39,886 nt of DNA from contig CANIAA010000004.1 of the NCBI GenBank assembly GCA_947465255.1, forward strand, positions 1 to 39,886, written 5' to 3'. The first letter of the stretch is position 1, and each line of letters starts with the position of its first letter. The DNA is from Flavobacteriales bacterium (GTDB lineage: Bacteria > Bacteroidota > Bacteroidia > Flavobacteriales_D > Sanyastnellaceae). Made by a program: the position numbers and the translations under genes. Shown in pieces: positions 8,112-20,700 of the stretch. The notes beneath the pieces were generated by a model. That model made no database searches, had not been told where the DNA came from, and worked only from the letters and a program-made list of their open reading frames with translations.

Positions 8112-8143
8112 TTGTGTGCAGCGGGTTCATGCATCTATATTTG
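8112..8143 (+). promoter_or_regulatory. Probable promoter for gcvP
   Basis: TTG (8112-8114) and TATATTTG (8136-8143) lie 21 bases apart, within the Bacteroidota range. The resulting leader before the gcvP ATG at 8241 is about 90 bases. I looked for a glycine-riboswitch core in it and saw none. Confidence 0.6.
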
Positions 8144-8240
8144 AACCGTTCCTGCAAGAAATGTTTTTACAAAGGAAACACAGCGAAATTCAATCATAAT
8201 TTCAACCGAATGCCCTCGCGCATTCACCAACGAAACAACT

Positions 8241-11063
8241 ATGTCAAGTACATCCTTTGCGGCACGACACATTGGTCCACGCCCGCACGAAGTGAAACAC
8301 ATGCTCGAAACCATTGGTGTGTCGAGCCTTGAACAACTCATTGACCAGACTGTGCCTGCCGGCATTCGCAGCGCTCAGCCTCTTGCTATAGGCGAGGGTC
8401 TTGCCGAACATGAGTTTCTGCAATTAATGCGCGAAAAGGCATCGAAGAATAAAGTCAATAAAAGCTATATCGGATTAGGGTACCACCCTACTCTTACCCC
8501 AACGGTTATTCTGCGAAACGTGTTGGAGAATCCGGGTTGGTATACGGCCTACACTCCTTACCAGGCAGAGATTGCACAAGGACGACTGGAGGCCCTTCTG
8601 AACTTCCAGACCATGGTCACAGACCTCACGGCATTGCCGATTGCTAACGCATCATTGCTTGATGAAGGAACGGCAGCGGCAGAAGCGATGATTCTGTTCT
8701 TCCATAGTATATCGAAGGAAAAAGAACAGGCGGGAGCGAATCGCTTTTTCGTAGACAATGAGGTGTTTCCTCAAACGGTCGACGTGTTACGCGGTCGCGC
8801 CAAGCATTTGAAAATCGAATTGGTATTTGGTGATTTTGCGTCAGCGCAGTTTGATGCGAGCTACATCGGCGGTTTAGTTCAATACCCGAATAACAGCGGC
8901 CAGATTAATGACTATAAGGCATTCGCGGAGCGCATGCACGCGGTGGGTGGACATGTGGCTTGTGCTGCCGACATTATGTCGTTGACGCTCATTACACCTC
9001 CGGGCGAATGGGGAGCTGACATATGCTTCGGTAACTCGCAGCGTTTTGGTGTGCCCATGGGCTTTGGTGGTCCTCACGCCGCGTTCTTCTGCGCGAAGGA
9101 TGAGTTCAAGCGCAACATGCCCGGCCGAATTATTGGCGTATCAAAAGATCGTCATGGCAACGTTGCCTTGCGCATGTCGCTTCAAACGCGTGAGCAGCAC
9201 ATTCGTCGTGAAAAAGCGACTAGCAACATATGCACAGCTCAGGCACTTCTTGCAGTGATGGCTTCTTCGTATGGCGTTTATCATGGCCCTGATGGAGTAA
9301 AAACGATTGCAACAACCATTCATAGCAAAGCGCTTCAAATTGCAGGAGCGTTGGGTGCTCATCAAGTCAACACACGATTCTTCGATACCCTGAAGATTAA
9401 AGTAGATAATCAGTCAGACGTGCGCGCCAAGGCAGAAGCTGCCGGCGTAAACTTCCGCTATTTCGTGGATGGGCATGTGGGTGTTTCTGTCAATGAAGCC
9501 ATGAGCGCTTCAGACGTTCACCAAGTAATTGAGTTGCTCGGCGGCAAAGCCGGAGCTACCGCGGCAGAGGCGATGAAGGGCTTTGAGCGCACGTCATTAT
9601 ACATGACACACCCGGTGTTCAATTCTCACCGCAGTGAAACGGAGATGCTGCGTTATTTGAAAAAGCTGGAGAATAAAGATTTGTCATTAGCTCATGCGAT
9701 GATTGCGTTGGGTTCATGCACCATGAAGCTCAATGCAACCAGCGAAATGATGCCGCTAACGTGGCCTGAGTTTTCGGACATCCATCCGTTTGCTCCGGCA
9801 GAACAAGCGAAGGGATACGCAGAGATTATCAGCGAACTGCATGATGATCTGTGCAAGTGCACAGGATTCAGCGGCATGTCGCTGCAGCCTAATTCAGGCG
9901 CGCAAGGCGAGCTAGCGGGCTTGTTGGTGATCATGGCATACCATGAAAACCGAGGTGACCATCATCGCAATATTTGTTTGATACCAAGTTCTGCGCACGG
10001 CACCAATCCGGCTTCTGCTGTAATGGCCGGTTTGCAGGTAGTAGTTGTGAAGTGCGATGAAAACGGAAACGTAGACGTGGTTGATTTGGCGTCGAAGGCC
10101 GAACAGCACAAGGATAATCTGGCTGCTTTGATGGTGACTTATCCGAGCACGCACGGCGTGTTTGAGGAAGCCATCAAAGACATAACCCGCATTGTGCACG
10201 ACAACGGCGGATTGGTTTACATGGACGGAGCGAATATGAATGCTCAGGTTGGTTTGACGTCGCCCGGAAATATCGGCGCAGATGTATGTCACTTGAATTT
10301 GCACAAAACGTTCGCTATTCCTCACGGTGGCGGTGGCCCGGGCATGGGACCTATCGGCGTAAACGACAAACTCGTTCCGTTTTTACCTGGCAATGTGCAT
10401 ATCAAAACCGGAGGTCCTCAAGCCATTAACGGAGTATCGAGTGCGCCTTTTGGAAGCGCTTTGATTTTGCTTATTTCCTACGGGTATATCAAGATGCTGG
10501 GAGGACAGGGCGTCACCGATGCAACACGCTATGCAATCTTGAATGCGAACTACATGAAGGAGCGTTTACAGGGTCATTATCCTGTGTTGTATACCGGTAA
10601 TAATGATCGTGTAGCGCATGAGATGATTTTGGACTGTCGCGATTTCAAAAAAGCCGGTATCGAAGTAGAAGATATTGCAAAGCGTTTGATGGATTATGGT
10701 TTCCATGCGCCAACCGTTTCCTTCCCTGTGGCAGGCACCGTCATGGTTGAGCCGACGGAGAGCGAGCCTCTGACAGAGTTGGATCGTTTCTGCGATGCGA
10801 TGATCAGCATTCGCAAAGAGATAGCTCAGGTGGAAGCCGGATTGGCTGATAAGGCCGACAATCTGTTGAAGATGGCGCCACACACAGCAGCAGAGCTTAC
10901 TGCAGATGAATGGAGTCATTCGTATTCACGCACGCAGGCCGCTTATCCGATGGCGAGTTTGCGCGACATGAAGTTCTGGACAACAGTAGGGCGTGTGGAC
11001 AATGCCTTCGGCGACCGCAATCTGGTGTGCACGTGCCCTCCGATGGAGATGTACGAGGTGTAA
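8241..11063 (+). CDS. gcvP: Glycine dehydrogenase (decarboxylating), P-protein of the glycine cleavage system
   Basis: This 940-aa protein is the full-length, single-chain P-protein. It decarboxylates glycine with pyridoxal phosphate and passes the aminomethyl group to the lipoyl arm of GcvH, feeding one-carbon units to tetrahydrofolate through GcvT. The start [20 protein letters not shown] is the classic RHIGP N-terminus. Other family blocks are [40 protein letters not shown] and [11 protein letters not shown]. The PLP-binding lysine is Lys689 in [20 protein letters not shown]. The length agrees with E. coli GcvP (about 957 aa). It stands alone: no gcvT, gcvH or lpd is nearby, as is usual in this phylum. 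A consensus-like promoter is at 8112-8143. Confidence 0.98.
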   Translation: MSSTSFAARHIGPRPHEVKHMLETIGVSSLEQLIDQTVPAGIRSAQPLAIGEGLAEHEFLQLMREKASKNKVNKSYIGLGYHPTLTPTVILRNVLENPGWYTAYTPYQAEIAQGRLEALLNFQTMVTDLTALPIANASLLDEGTAAAEAMILFFHSISKEKEQAGANRFFVDNEVFPQTVDVLRGRAKHLKIELVFGDFASAQFDASYIGGLVQYPNNSGQINDYKAFAERMHAVGGHVACAADIMSLTLITPPGEWGADICFGNSQRFGVPMGFGGPHAAFFCAKDEFKRNMPGRIIGVSKDRHGNVALRMSLQTREQHIRREKATSNICTAQALLAVMASSYGVYHGPDGVKTIATTIHSKALQIAGALGAHQVNTRFFDTLKIKVDNQSDVRAKAEAAGVNFRYFVDGHVGVSVNEAMSASDVHQVIELLGGKAGATAAEAMKGFERTSLYMTHPVFNSHRSETEMLRYLKKLENKDLSLAHAMIALGSCTMKLNATSEMMPLTWPEFSDIHPFAPAEQAKGYAEIISELHDDLCKCTGFSGMSLQPNSGAQGELAGLLVIMAYHENRGDHHRNICLIPSSAHGTNPASAVMAGLQVVVVKCDENGNVDVVDLASKAEQHKDNLAALMVTYPSTHGVFEEAIKDITRIVHDNGGLVYMDGANMNAQVGLTSPGNIGADVCHLNLHKTFAIPHGGGGPGMGPIGVNDKLVPFLPGNVHIKTGGPQAINGVSSAPFGSALILLISYGYIKMLGGQGVTDATRYAILNANYMKERLQGHYPVLYTGNNDRVAHEMILDCRDFKKAGIEVEDIAKRLMDYGFHAPTVSFPVAGTVMVEPTESEPLTELDRFCDAMISIRKEIAQVEAGLADKADNLLKMAPHTAAELTADEWSHSYSRTQAAYPMASLRDMKFWTTVGRVDNAFGDRNLVCTCPPMEMYEV

Positions 11064-11203
11064 TTCTTGATTGCGAGTTTTGCGGACTTTGACGGAATAG
11101 GTGATGTCTGCAAAATCATAACGGGTTCTTGTTGAATAAAAAGATGTTGGTGTTTTGAAAAAAGGTTGAAATTGCAAGCCGATTAAAATCGATTGCATTA
11201 ACC

Positions 11204-14200
11204 ATGAAAAACCTTTTATCACTTGTGCTGCTGTGCATGAGCGCGCTCGCCTTCGGCCAAATCACAGATGTTCGTATCAACGAAGTAGACCAGGATCAGC
11301 CGGGTACCGACACCCTCGAATTTGTGGAGCTATATGGTCCCGCCAATACTCCTCTTGATGGGCTAGTTCTTGTTTTTTTCAATGGTTCGGGAGATGCCTC
11401 GTATGATGTTTACGATTTAGATGGATACTCAACCGATGAGCTTGGGTTCTTCGTCATAGGGTCTCCTCAAGTGCCCAATGTCGATGCTTTTCTGAATCCA
11501 AATGCGCAAGGAACCATTCAGAACGGACAGGATGCGATTGCCCTGTATGAGGGCAATGCGGCGGATTGGCCCGGTGGTACTCCTGTCTCAGCATCCAATA
11601 TTATCGATGCGATGGTGTATAGTTCGGATGACGGTCCGGATGATGTGTTGACAGCGGCTTTAACACCCGGTCAGACCATTCTCAATATCACGGGCAATTC
11701 ACCGTTTTCCTTTTCCCGCGTTCCCGATGGCGGTTTGGTTTCGGATTTAACCAGTTATTTGGTTCAGTTACCTACACCGGGCTATACCAATGTTCCGGAA
11801 TGTTCGGGAGCTGAAGTGTTGCTGCAAGGAGGAGAAACAAATCAGTGCACTGACTCGACGTACATGCCATTATCGATTAGCACCTCCAGCTTGTATGGCG
11901 ACAATTACATTTTTGTTTTAACCGATACAACCGGGTTGGTGTTCGAATGGAATGCTGATGGTTTGTTGGACCTGAATACATATGCTGCGGGTACGTATCG
12001 CGTTTACGGGTTCTCATACAATGGCGTCCTCGATGAGGCCACTTTGGCGGCCGGAATGCCTATCAGCGGTGCTATGGCCTCTGATTGCAATTCTATATCG
12101 AGTAACTTCATTTTGGTAGTGCGAGAAGATTGTGGAGTAACCGCTTGCGACGCCGGCGTTGTAACTCTCGATAACGGGTTGGCATATTTGAGTTTTTGCC
12201 AAATCAATAACCCGGGCGTAATCAATTTCACGGCTCTCAACGCTTCAGAGGGAACCCAGTACCGTTTCTTTTTGACGACCGCGAATGATTTGATTTACCA
12301 AGAACTCACCACAGGTAGCTATGATTTGAGTGTGCTTGATTTTGGCGAGTATCATATTTATGGCGCGTCTTTCTTAGGTTCGCTCGATGCATCAACAGTA
12401 GTACCGGGTGCATCTGTCTTCGACGTAACAACATTGGATGGGTGCCTTGATTTATCGAACAACTATATCGATATCCGCAACATCGATTGTTTCCCGGCCG
12501 ACGGATGTTCACGTGTTCTCATTTCTGAATACATAGAAGGAAACGGGTCGAATAAGGCCATCGAACTTTATAATGCCACGCCGTTTCCGGTTGACTTGAA
12601 CGACTATGATTTGTTCTCTTATAACAATGGCGACACATCGTTTATCGTTCTGGATACTCCTGAAGGAATTCTATTGCCGGGTGAAACGTATGTGGTGTGC
12701 AGCGCACAGGCAGATGGCGCTCTGTTGGCGTTGGCCGACAACTCCACTGCATCCATGAATAACTTCAACGGCAATGATGCTATTGTCTTATCGTATAATC
12801 TGGAGGCGGTGGACATCATCGGCATTGTAGGTGATACGGTGAACGAGTGGACATTTGGTTTGGCCTCAACGATGAACCAGGGTCTGCGCCGGAAGTTTGA
12901 GGTGAACGCTCCTACCACGAATTGGGAGCTTTCGGCCGGGCAGTGGCTTGATTATGACAATTCGGATTATAGTAATTTGGGCACACATGCCGCTGAGGTG
13001 TGCACGCAGCAGCCTTATTTGACCTTTAACCAGTCTGCTATTCAAGTGAACGAAGGGGCCGGCGTTGTGAACGTGGTTGTTAGTGCGTATAATGTGCTTG
13101 AGGCTACACCCGTTCAAGTGCAAGTTTTACAGGGAACAGCAGAAGGAGGCTTGGACTACACCACTGTTTTCCCGGTTCAGTTTGTTTTTGATCCGAGCAA
13201 TACAGAGGAATCCATTCTACTCGAAATTGTCGATGACAACGAGCAGGAGAATTTTGAAACCCTCACGTTGAACATTATTGATGCGTCGGGTGATGCGGTA
13301 TTCGTGAATCAATTCATTACGATAACGATTCAAGATAACGACCAGGTTTTTCCATCCTATACCATTGCAGACGTGACGGGCATTAATTCATTGGGCGCTC
13401 TCGATAGCTTGAATGTATTCTGCACGTTGGGGGGCATTGTTCACGGCGCTAATTTTAATCCCGATGGATTGGAGTTTACCTTGAATGATGGTACAGATGG
13501 CATACGAGTTATTTCGCCGAGTGACAATTTGGGCTACACACCTGCAGAGGGTGATAGCATTTTGGTGGAAGGTCAAGTAAGTCAGTTCAATGGTATGGCG
13601 GAGTTTTTAATGAGCTCTGTCACATTTGTCAATGCCGGTAATGAGCTAGAGACACCGCAATTGGTCACCGTGTTGGGCGAAGAGCATGAGAGTCGAATGG
13701 TAAAGCTCGAATGCATTACATTGATGGATCCTGCACAGTGGGGGCAGTTTGGCACAGGTTTCTTTGCCGGAGGATTTGATGTAGATGTGACCGATGGAAC
13801 AAATGAAAATGTAATGCGTGTCGACTTTAACTGTGACATTTTCAACTTGCCGCCGCTCGATGGGCATTTTACAGCAGTGGGCATTGGGGCACAAATGGAC
13901 GAGACTTCACCCTTTACAATCGGCTACAAGTTTTTACCCCGCTATCTATTGGACATATCGGAGCAGGTGATTTCGAATTTTACGATGCCTAGTCCTGTGG
14001 AGTACACCATTGACGGTGCAGAGGTTGTTTTCACGAATACGAGCACAGATGGTGTGTATGCATGGGATTTTGGGGACACTCAAACGAGCACGGAAGCAGC
14101 ACCAACGCACACGTACACGTATGACTTCTTGTCTACAACACCTTTACTGACTGTCGCTTTGAGCACCACGGTAGATGGCTGCACGGATGTTCAGGAGGTA

Positions 14201-14473
14201 ACGGTTGACGCGATCTTCACGGTTTCCGTGGAGGAAGTGGAAGCCACCATGGATGTATTTCCGAATCCGGCCGGCGACGCCTTGACCATTCGCACCACGC
14301 ACGTAGCGCAAGAGTTTCAAGTTCTCGACGCCAGTGGCCGTGTGGTTTATACCGAAAAGAATCCCGGAACAGGGAACATTCAGTTGCCGCTAGAAAGCCT
14401 TCTTCCTGGAGCGTATACCATTCAGCTCCGTCTAGCAACGAATACAATTAGCAAGCGTTTCATTAAGTTTTAA
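11204..14473 (+). CDS. T9SS type A secreted protein with lamin-tail, Calx-beta, OB-like and PKD domains
   Basis: This 1089-aa protein has a signal peptide (MKNLLSLVLLCMSALAFG, then QI). Domains, by my reading: a lamin-tail-like domain at about 21-195 (RINEVDQDQPGTDTLEFVEL); two related modules of about 110 aa at about 200-430, which share YIFVLTDTTGL/YRFFLTTANDL and the YRVYGFSY/YHIYGASF strand; a second lamin-tail-like domain at about 436-600 (VLISEYIEGNGSNKAIELYN); a Calx-beta domain at about 606-714 (IQVNEGAGVVNVVV, ending TITIQDND); an OB-like segment to about 890 (VEGQVSQFNGMAEF); and a PKD domain at about 932-1004 (YAWDFGD). The C-terminus (from VFPNPAGDALTIRT to the end) is a type A T9SS sorting domain, so the protein should be exported across the outer membrane and anchored or released there. 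No catalytic site is recognised. A strong terminator follows. Confidence 0.9.
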   Translation: MKNLLSLVLLCMSALAFGQITDVRINEVDQDQPGTDTLEFVELYGPANTPLDGLVLVFFNGSGDASYDVYDLDGYSTDELGFFVIGSPQVPNVDAFLNPNAQGTIQNGQDAIALYEGNAADWPGGTPVSASNIIDAMVYSSDDGPDDVLTAALTPGQTILNITGNSPFSFSRVPDGGLVSDLTSYLVQLPTPGYTNVPECSGAEVLLQGGETNQCTDSTYMPLSISTSSLYGDNYIFVLTDTTGLVFEWNADGLLDLNTYAAGTYRVYGFSYNGVLDEATLAAGMPISGAMASDCNSISSNFILVVREDCGVTACDAGVVTLDNGLAYLSFCQINNPGVINFTALNASEGTQYRFFLTTANDLIYQELTTGSYDLSVLDFGEYHIYGASFLGSLDASTVVPGASVFDVTTLDGCLDLSNNYIDIRNIDCFPADGCSRVLISEYIEGNGSNKAIELYNATPFPVDLNDYDLFSYNNGDTSFIVLDTPEGILLPGETYVVCSAQADGALLALADNSTASMNNFNGNDAIVLSYNLEAVDIIGIVGDTVNEWTFGLASTMNQGLRRKFEVNAPTTNWELSAGQWLDYDNSDYSNLGTHAAEVCTQQPYLTFNQSAIQVNEGAGVVNVVVSAYNVLEATPVQVQVLQGTAEGGLDYTTVFPVQFVFDPSNTEESILLEIVDDNEQENFETLTLNIIDASGDAVFVNQFITITIQDNDQVFPSYTIADVTGINSLGALDSLNVFCTLGGIVHGANFNPDGLEFTLNDGTDGIRVISPSDNLGYTPAEGDSILVEGQVSQFNGMAEFLMSSVTFVNAGNELETPQLVTVLGEEHESRMVKLECITLMDPAQWGQFGTGFFAGGFDVDVTDGTNENVMRVDFNCDIFNLPPLDGHFTAVGIGAQMDETSPFTIGYKFLPRYLLDISEQVISNFTMPSPVEYTIDGAEVVFTNTSTDGVYAWDFGDTQTSTEAAPTHTYTYDFLSTTPLLTVALSTTVDGCTDVQEVTVDAIFTVSVEEVEATMDVFPNPAGDALTIRTTHVAQEFQVLDASGRVVYTEKNPGTGNIQLPLESLLPGAYTIQLRLATNTISKRFIKF

Positions 14474-14490
14474 TAAACAGCGTAGAGATA

Positions 14491-14522
14491 AAAACCGCCT
14501 CTTAGGGGGGCGGTTTTTTTTT
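14491..14522 (+). terminator. Rho-independent terminator after the lamin-tail protein gene
   Basis: AAAACCGCC (14491-14499) pairs with GGCGGTTTT (14509-14517) and is followed by a long T run to 14522. It uncouples this gene from the next giant gene. Confidence 0.93.
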
Positions 14523-14726
14523 GTGCTCATGCAATCTTTCGAGCGCTTGTATAGTCTCACTATTATGAGTTGGAAAAGAATACGTGATTTTGATGCTGCG
14601 TATCAATAATCCGATTATTTTCACAGCCCATCAATAGTAGGAAGTTTGTTTAATTACGCCTCCCATTCTGTTGAAAATGCGTTTGCAATCACCAATAACC
14701 GCCACGAAATACCTGCTAATCTTGAC

Positions 14727-17700
14727 ATGGTGAAGAGAAATAGTCTCATACAGCTGCCGCCGACAATCTTATTCAGATTTGTCGTAATTGCATTTCTGGC
14801 AATTATGCTAAACCTAACCAATAGCATGCAGGCGCAGTCGATATTGGGGGGAAGCATCACGTGGCAGCGATTGGCGGGAGATCAATACAATATCTCACTC
14901 AACCTGTATTATGATTGTTATGGCTCGATTGTTATTGGTCAATATGACGCCGATCCAGCTCCCGACACTATCAACCAATTTCAGAACTCCATCGACATAG
15001 CATTTATTCCGGACGCATCATGCGCCGGACTTTTTTCATTTACGGCGAATGCGGATAGCACGGAAACAGAAGAGATTTCGGATTTGTGCTCAATTGGCGC
15101 TTTCAATGAGTTGGAGAACAGTACGTGCAACAACCCGGCGAGTTTTTCCCTGGGACTAAAGAAGGTTACTTACGAAACACAGGTTACGCTGGCTGCCGGT
15201 TGCACTTGGAAAGTGGTATACAACAATCAGGACTGGAGTTTCTACTTTGAAAACATGGACGCAGTTTTCTTGCAAGACGCGTACATTTATTCAGAGATTA
15301 ACACAGCGGTTGCGCCAGTTGGAACTGTTGATATTGTGCCGGATGTGAATGGTGATTACATCTCGTATTTCTGTGCACAACCTACAGTTACTGCTGCGGA
15401 GCAACATCAAGTTCAATTGCAGCTGCCTGCCGGAGTCACAGCGACCTATTCACTAGGTGTGCCCTTGACAACGGGAGCCAATGTTGCCTTTTCGTCACCT
15501 ACACCCGGCTTCAGTGTGCCTGCCACAAATGATGGTTCCGGCGCCATATTAACAATCGATTCGAATACCGGACTCGTCAGTTGGTTGCCACCCGTGCTTC
15601 CGGTAGGTGCGCCCACCATGGTTTATATCGTTCCGATAGATATTGAGCTTTCAAACGGAGGAGTGAATGTTGGAACTATTCACTACAATTTGACACTAGC
15701 TGTTCGTGACTGTTCTACCACGCCAACCACATTTGACTCTCCTCCGGTAACTGCTCAAGGGCCAGATGTCACGTACACCGATAATCCTGGCGTGACCAAC
15801 GACCTGGTTGAAGTATGCGCGGGAGATTTGCTTTCGTTTACGGTGCAGGCTTCGAATGTCAATGCATCGCGGAGCATCGAAATCACCTACGAGTTTGATC
15901 CGCCGGCGCCCAGTTTAGCGGGGCTCGTAATGACCCAAACTTCCTTTACGCCCGGTATTGCCACGTTTGAATTACAGACCACGCCGGCAATGGCGAGTAG
16001 TACGCCTTTTACCCTGCGTTTAACCGCTCAGGATAATGCTTGTCCTACAGCAACCAATCAGGTAATTGAGATAGATATTGCTATTCGCCCGAATGTGAAC
16101 ATTACGTCATTAGACGAAGTGATTTGTGTAGGAGACGTTTACACCCTAACGGCAGAAGGCGCCGGATCAACCAATCAGTATACCTGGGAAGCATTACCCG
16201 GAGGTGATGCTACGCCGGCTCTTACACAAAACGCAACCACTCAAAACGTTTCGCCTGACAGTACTACGACGTATCGCGTGAGCACACCACTTGCAACGGG
16301 ATCATGCGTGAGTGAAGATTTTGTAACCGTAGGTGTTTCGCTTCATCGATTACAACTTGATGCAGTAAACGAGAGTTGTGGTACACTTGGTTCGATTGAT
16401 TTAACTCCGCTCGGTGCCTCTAACCCTGCTGATTTGACCTATGCGTGGGTTTTCGGAGCGGGAGGGGCAATAGCTACAGGTGAAGAAGTAAACCAAGATC
16501 CAACGGGTTTAGAAGGATCAACGACAGGTATTACTTACACAGTGACGGTAACGGATTTGCTAAATGTCTGCTCAGCGAGTAACAGCGCAGTCATTACAGA
16601 AACCACAGGTCCGGAGTTTGTCTTCCTCAATAACCCTGTGCCCGTTCAAGTGTGTGCAGGCTCGAATGCTACAATTAACTTCGATTTTACTGCCGGAGTT
16701 CCGCCTTTTGATATTTGGCTGAACCCCAATTTATCAGGGCCTCCGGATGTTGTTGGGGTTTCTGACCCCTACAACTATGTTGTACCAAGCGGCACGGTTG
16801 ATTTTACCGTTACGGTTTATCAGATTCGAGATGGGAGTGGTTGCCCTTCTGATCCGAGCACAGTACCTCAGTCCATTGATGTGGTAGTTCGTCCTTTGGT
16901 AACCACTGACATTGTTTCACCATCAAGTGCATTGTGCCTTGGTGATGCACTGGAGTTGACGTTAGATCATGATGCAGCCGGCACCTATGCCGTTACTTAC
17001 ACGATTGGAACAGGAGCTCCAACAACGGTGAACGTGCCCGACAATGGAACCATAGATGTGGCCGACCCCATTGCGGCGGGATCGGTTACTTATGATGTTG
17101 AATCGGTGGCCTACACCACCGGCCTGCCTTGCCCGAGTTCAGATGCTGCAAACGCATCGATTATCGTGGTAACAAACGCTAAGCCTACGGCAGCGTTACC
17201 CAACACACCTATTACTGTCTGTTCCGGTGCAACTATAACTGTTCCGATAACACTCACGGGTGATGGTCCTTGGGTAATTACCTATGAATTGGATGGAGTA
17301 GTTCAACCGGTATTGAACATTCCTGATGCGCCGGCAAGTCCGAATTATGTGTACAACTGGAGTCCGTCAGTGGCAGGGGAGTATTGTATTACCAATGTGA
17401 GTGACGCTAATTGCAGCAATTCATTATCAGCTACACCGGAATGTGTGGACGTGGTCATAAACCAATTGCCTACCCTTGTTTCGTATACGATTAATTCGGA
17501 AGACGTAACACAGAGTCCGGTGAATGTTTGTGCCGGTGATGTAATTTCGATTGATGTGGAGGTGACGCCTGCGGGTAATAACTATTCGTATGAGTTTGTT
17601 GTCATTGGCAATTCAGCAATTACACTTGGCCCATTTGCGAATCAATCGGAGCTCTTCAATACAACCCTCACTGCTACATCGAATTTTCAGCTCGAGCTTG

Positions 17701-20700
17701 ACAATGTTTTCTTAACTACAGCCAGCACGTGTATAACACCCATTAATCAGACGATTGCCATCAATGTGCCGGCTGAAATTGCGGTTACACCTGCTACCCC
17801 CGTCTGCGATGCATTGGTTTCCGAAACCTATACGGTTGCATATACTATAAGTCCGGGAACCGCACCATTCGATGAGGCTCCGGGTGGAGTTGGTGGTTCA
17901 TTCTCCACTATCGCAGGTCCTACCGGTCCGTTAAACATTTTCACAACAGACCCACTGCCTTCAGGTGGAACCGGCGGAAGTTGGACGATTAATGATTCGT
18001 TCGACTGCAATCAGGTAACGGTTACCAACGCAGGCTTTACTTGTCCCGTGCTTTCGAACGCAGGAGCGATGAGTACAACCCCCATCACAGAATGTTCACC
18101 ACCGTCAGCTCCGGCTCTTGTAACCGGCGTGCAGAATTTAGCTCCGCCATCGACCTATAATCTGGACAACAATGATGCGGTCATGTTCATCCTGCACTCA
18201 GCCCCCGGAAACGTGTTAGGTTCAGAAATAGCCCGTTCGTGCGGTGATGCCGGTTTTGGTGATGCCAATACGCCTTTGGCGTTTGGCGCGGTCAGCGGAC
18301 CCGGAGTAGTGGTCAGCGGAACAACCTACTACATCTCATGCGTAGTTGGAAATGATGATGGCACCGGATGTGTGGATGACACCAATCCAAACATTCAGTT
18401 CTCATCGAATGCCCAGCTGGTGTCGTGGTACATTGCCGGAACAGCCAGTCTCACAGCGCCGTTAGGGGTTGACAATTGTGAGGGTAGCACAACACCGCTG
18501 CAAATTGACGTCGACTTTACAGGTAATGGTCCGTGGACATTTGTATACAGCATTGCAGGAACCAACCAACCGGCCATTGTAGTTCCGGCTGGAAATAACC
18601 CGTATACGTTCACGGCTACTCAAACCGGGCTATTCCGGTTAGAATCGCTCACCAATAGTTCGCAAAACTGCCTGGGTACCGTGAGCGGAACCGCTGATAT
18701 TGTTATCCGCCCAATTCCGCAATTGGCCGGTTTGACCCCTGCCACTGTTTGCAGTGGTGCAACACATTGCTTTGAATTGGATTTTACAGCCGGTACAGGA
18801 CCGTTTGATATTGTAATCGATATTCCTAATGTTGGTCCCAATGAAACAGTGACGGGCGCGCTGGATCTGGATACCTATTGTGCGGATGTTTCCGGTAGTT
18901 ATACAATACTCTCAATTACCGACGCTTTCGGGTGCGTCAATAACAATGTGAATATCGGAGCAACGTTGAGTTCATACCCCACCCTGGCCGTTGCATGGGA
19001 TGATGTTGGTGTCGATTATTGTCCGAATGAAGTTACTTCAACTAATCCACTCACCACCACATTTACCGCTGTGGGCGACGGGCCATTTACATTGAATATT
19101 GTCGGACCTGATCCGGCGATTCCTCCAACGATAACGAATAATGTTGTTACGCTCAATGGTCCCGGTACATACTCAATAGTGAGTATTGAGGATGTACATG
19201 GATGTTTGAATACTAATCAGCAAGATTTTATTGCAACCGAATTGCCTGTGCCGCTTGCCGCTGCAGGCCCTGACGTTGAGCAGTGTGCCGGTGTAGCGTT
19301 CCAGTTGGGAACACCGGCTGTTGGCGGGAACACCTATTCCTGGACACCTTCGGCAGGTATTGCAACAGGTGAGGCTGATGAGGCACAACCTGTGTTGAAC
19401 ATCATCAATACTCTGAATAGTCCTTATACGTACACGTTGTCAGTTACGAATGGTGATTGCTCAAGCACCGATGAAGTTGTAGTGACGATACACCCGAATC
19501 CGAGTGTCATACTTTCTGCTCTGAACAACGACCTTGTGCTCTGCTATGATGGTCCGAATAGTGAGACCACCATCACCGCCACACCAACGAGTGGTGGTGT
19601 TTATGATTATGCATGGACTTCCTCAACCTCTATATCGGGTGTTTTGAATACTGCATCAATCAGTATTGATCCAACGGCAGATGAGCAGTTCGAGGTCACG
19701 ATTTCTGAAGACTTTGGTGCGGTAACTTGCAGTGCGGTAGAGACGATCGACATTGAGGTGAATGATTTGATGGAGCTCATCAACTTGAACTTTCCGGCAG
19801 ATATGTGTTCGGGTTCGTGCATTGAAGTAGAATCGGATTGGTACACTGTGGTTGGCAGTTCGGGTGCTATCACCCAAACCGTTGATGGTAATCCGATAAC
19901 TTCTCCCATTTGCTGGGACGTACCTGAGGATCATACGCTGTTAGTGGTGGACTCTGATGGTTGCGAGGCAGAGGCGAACTTTACGATTGATGTGCGCGAC
20001 CCGGAAACCGTTTTATTCAGCGTGAATGAGCCGTATCCGTTTTGCGCTCGCGATACGGATGGTGTTGTTCAGGGTAATAATTTGGATGCTTCGCAATACA
20101 CGTTAAGTCAGAATAATACGATAATAGCCATTGCAGACCAATCGCCATTCGTTTTCACAGACCTTGGTGTTGGAGCGTATGATATTGAGGTGAATATTTT
20201 ATTGACTTCAAATCAGGTATGCACCGGGCAAGATTCATTCGAAATTCTAGCAGATTCAGACAGCATTGATATTTCCGTACAAACACCTCAGCCGGTGTGT
20301 GCCAATTCTGAAATGTCTTTCGATGCTGAAGTTTCTTACTTCAACAGTCCGGTTGGTGGTGGTTTCGTAACGTATTGGAATGCTTGCCCCGAATCTGTTG
20401 GTTGCCTGGTAGGTGCGACAAATGAAGCTTCCGGTCAAGAGCTAACGATTACCATAAGCCAGGATACAACATTGTATCTGTATGCTCTTGATGTAATTGG
20501 TTGTTCTTCTGATACAATTTCCGTAGATGGTAATATTTCATCTGATGTTTTGTTGTTTGTGCAAAACGGACTGGACACCTTGGAGACTTGTCAATATGAG
20601 TGCGAAGAATTGTCGGCACTCGCAGCCGGAGGAACAGGAGCCTTGACCATAGAGTGGTACAGACTCGACAATATACCGGATTTGACGCCCACGCTGGTGG

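Noticed and set aside
8144-8240. Glycine riboswitch in the gcvP leader
   Set aside because: The leader of about 97 bases shows no conserved aptamer core or strong stem.
14646-14726. TTG start adding 27 residues to the giant CHU_C protein
   Set aside because: It would bury the signal peptide; the ATG at 14727 gives a normal export signal.
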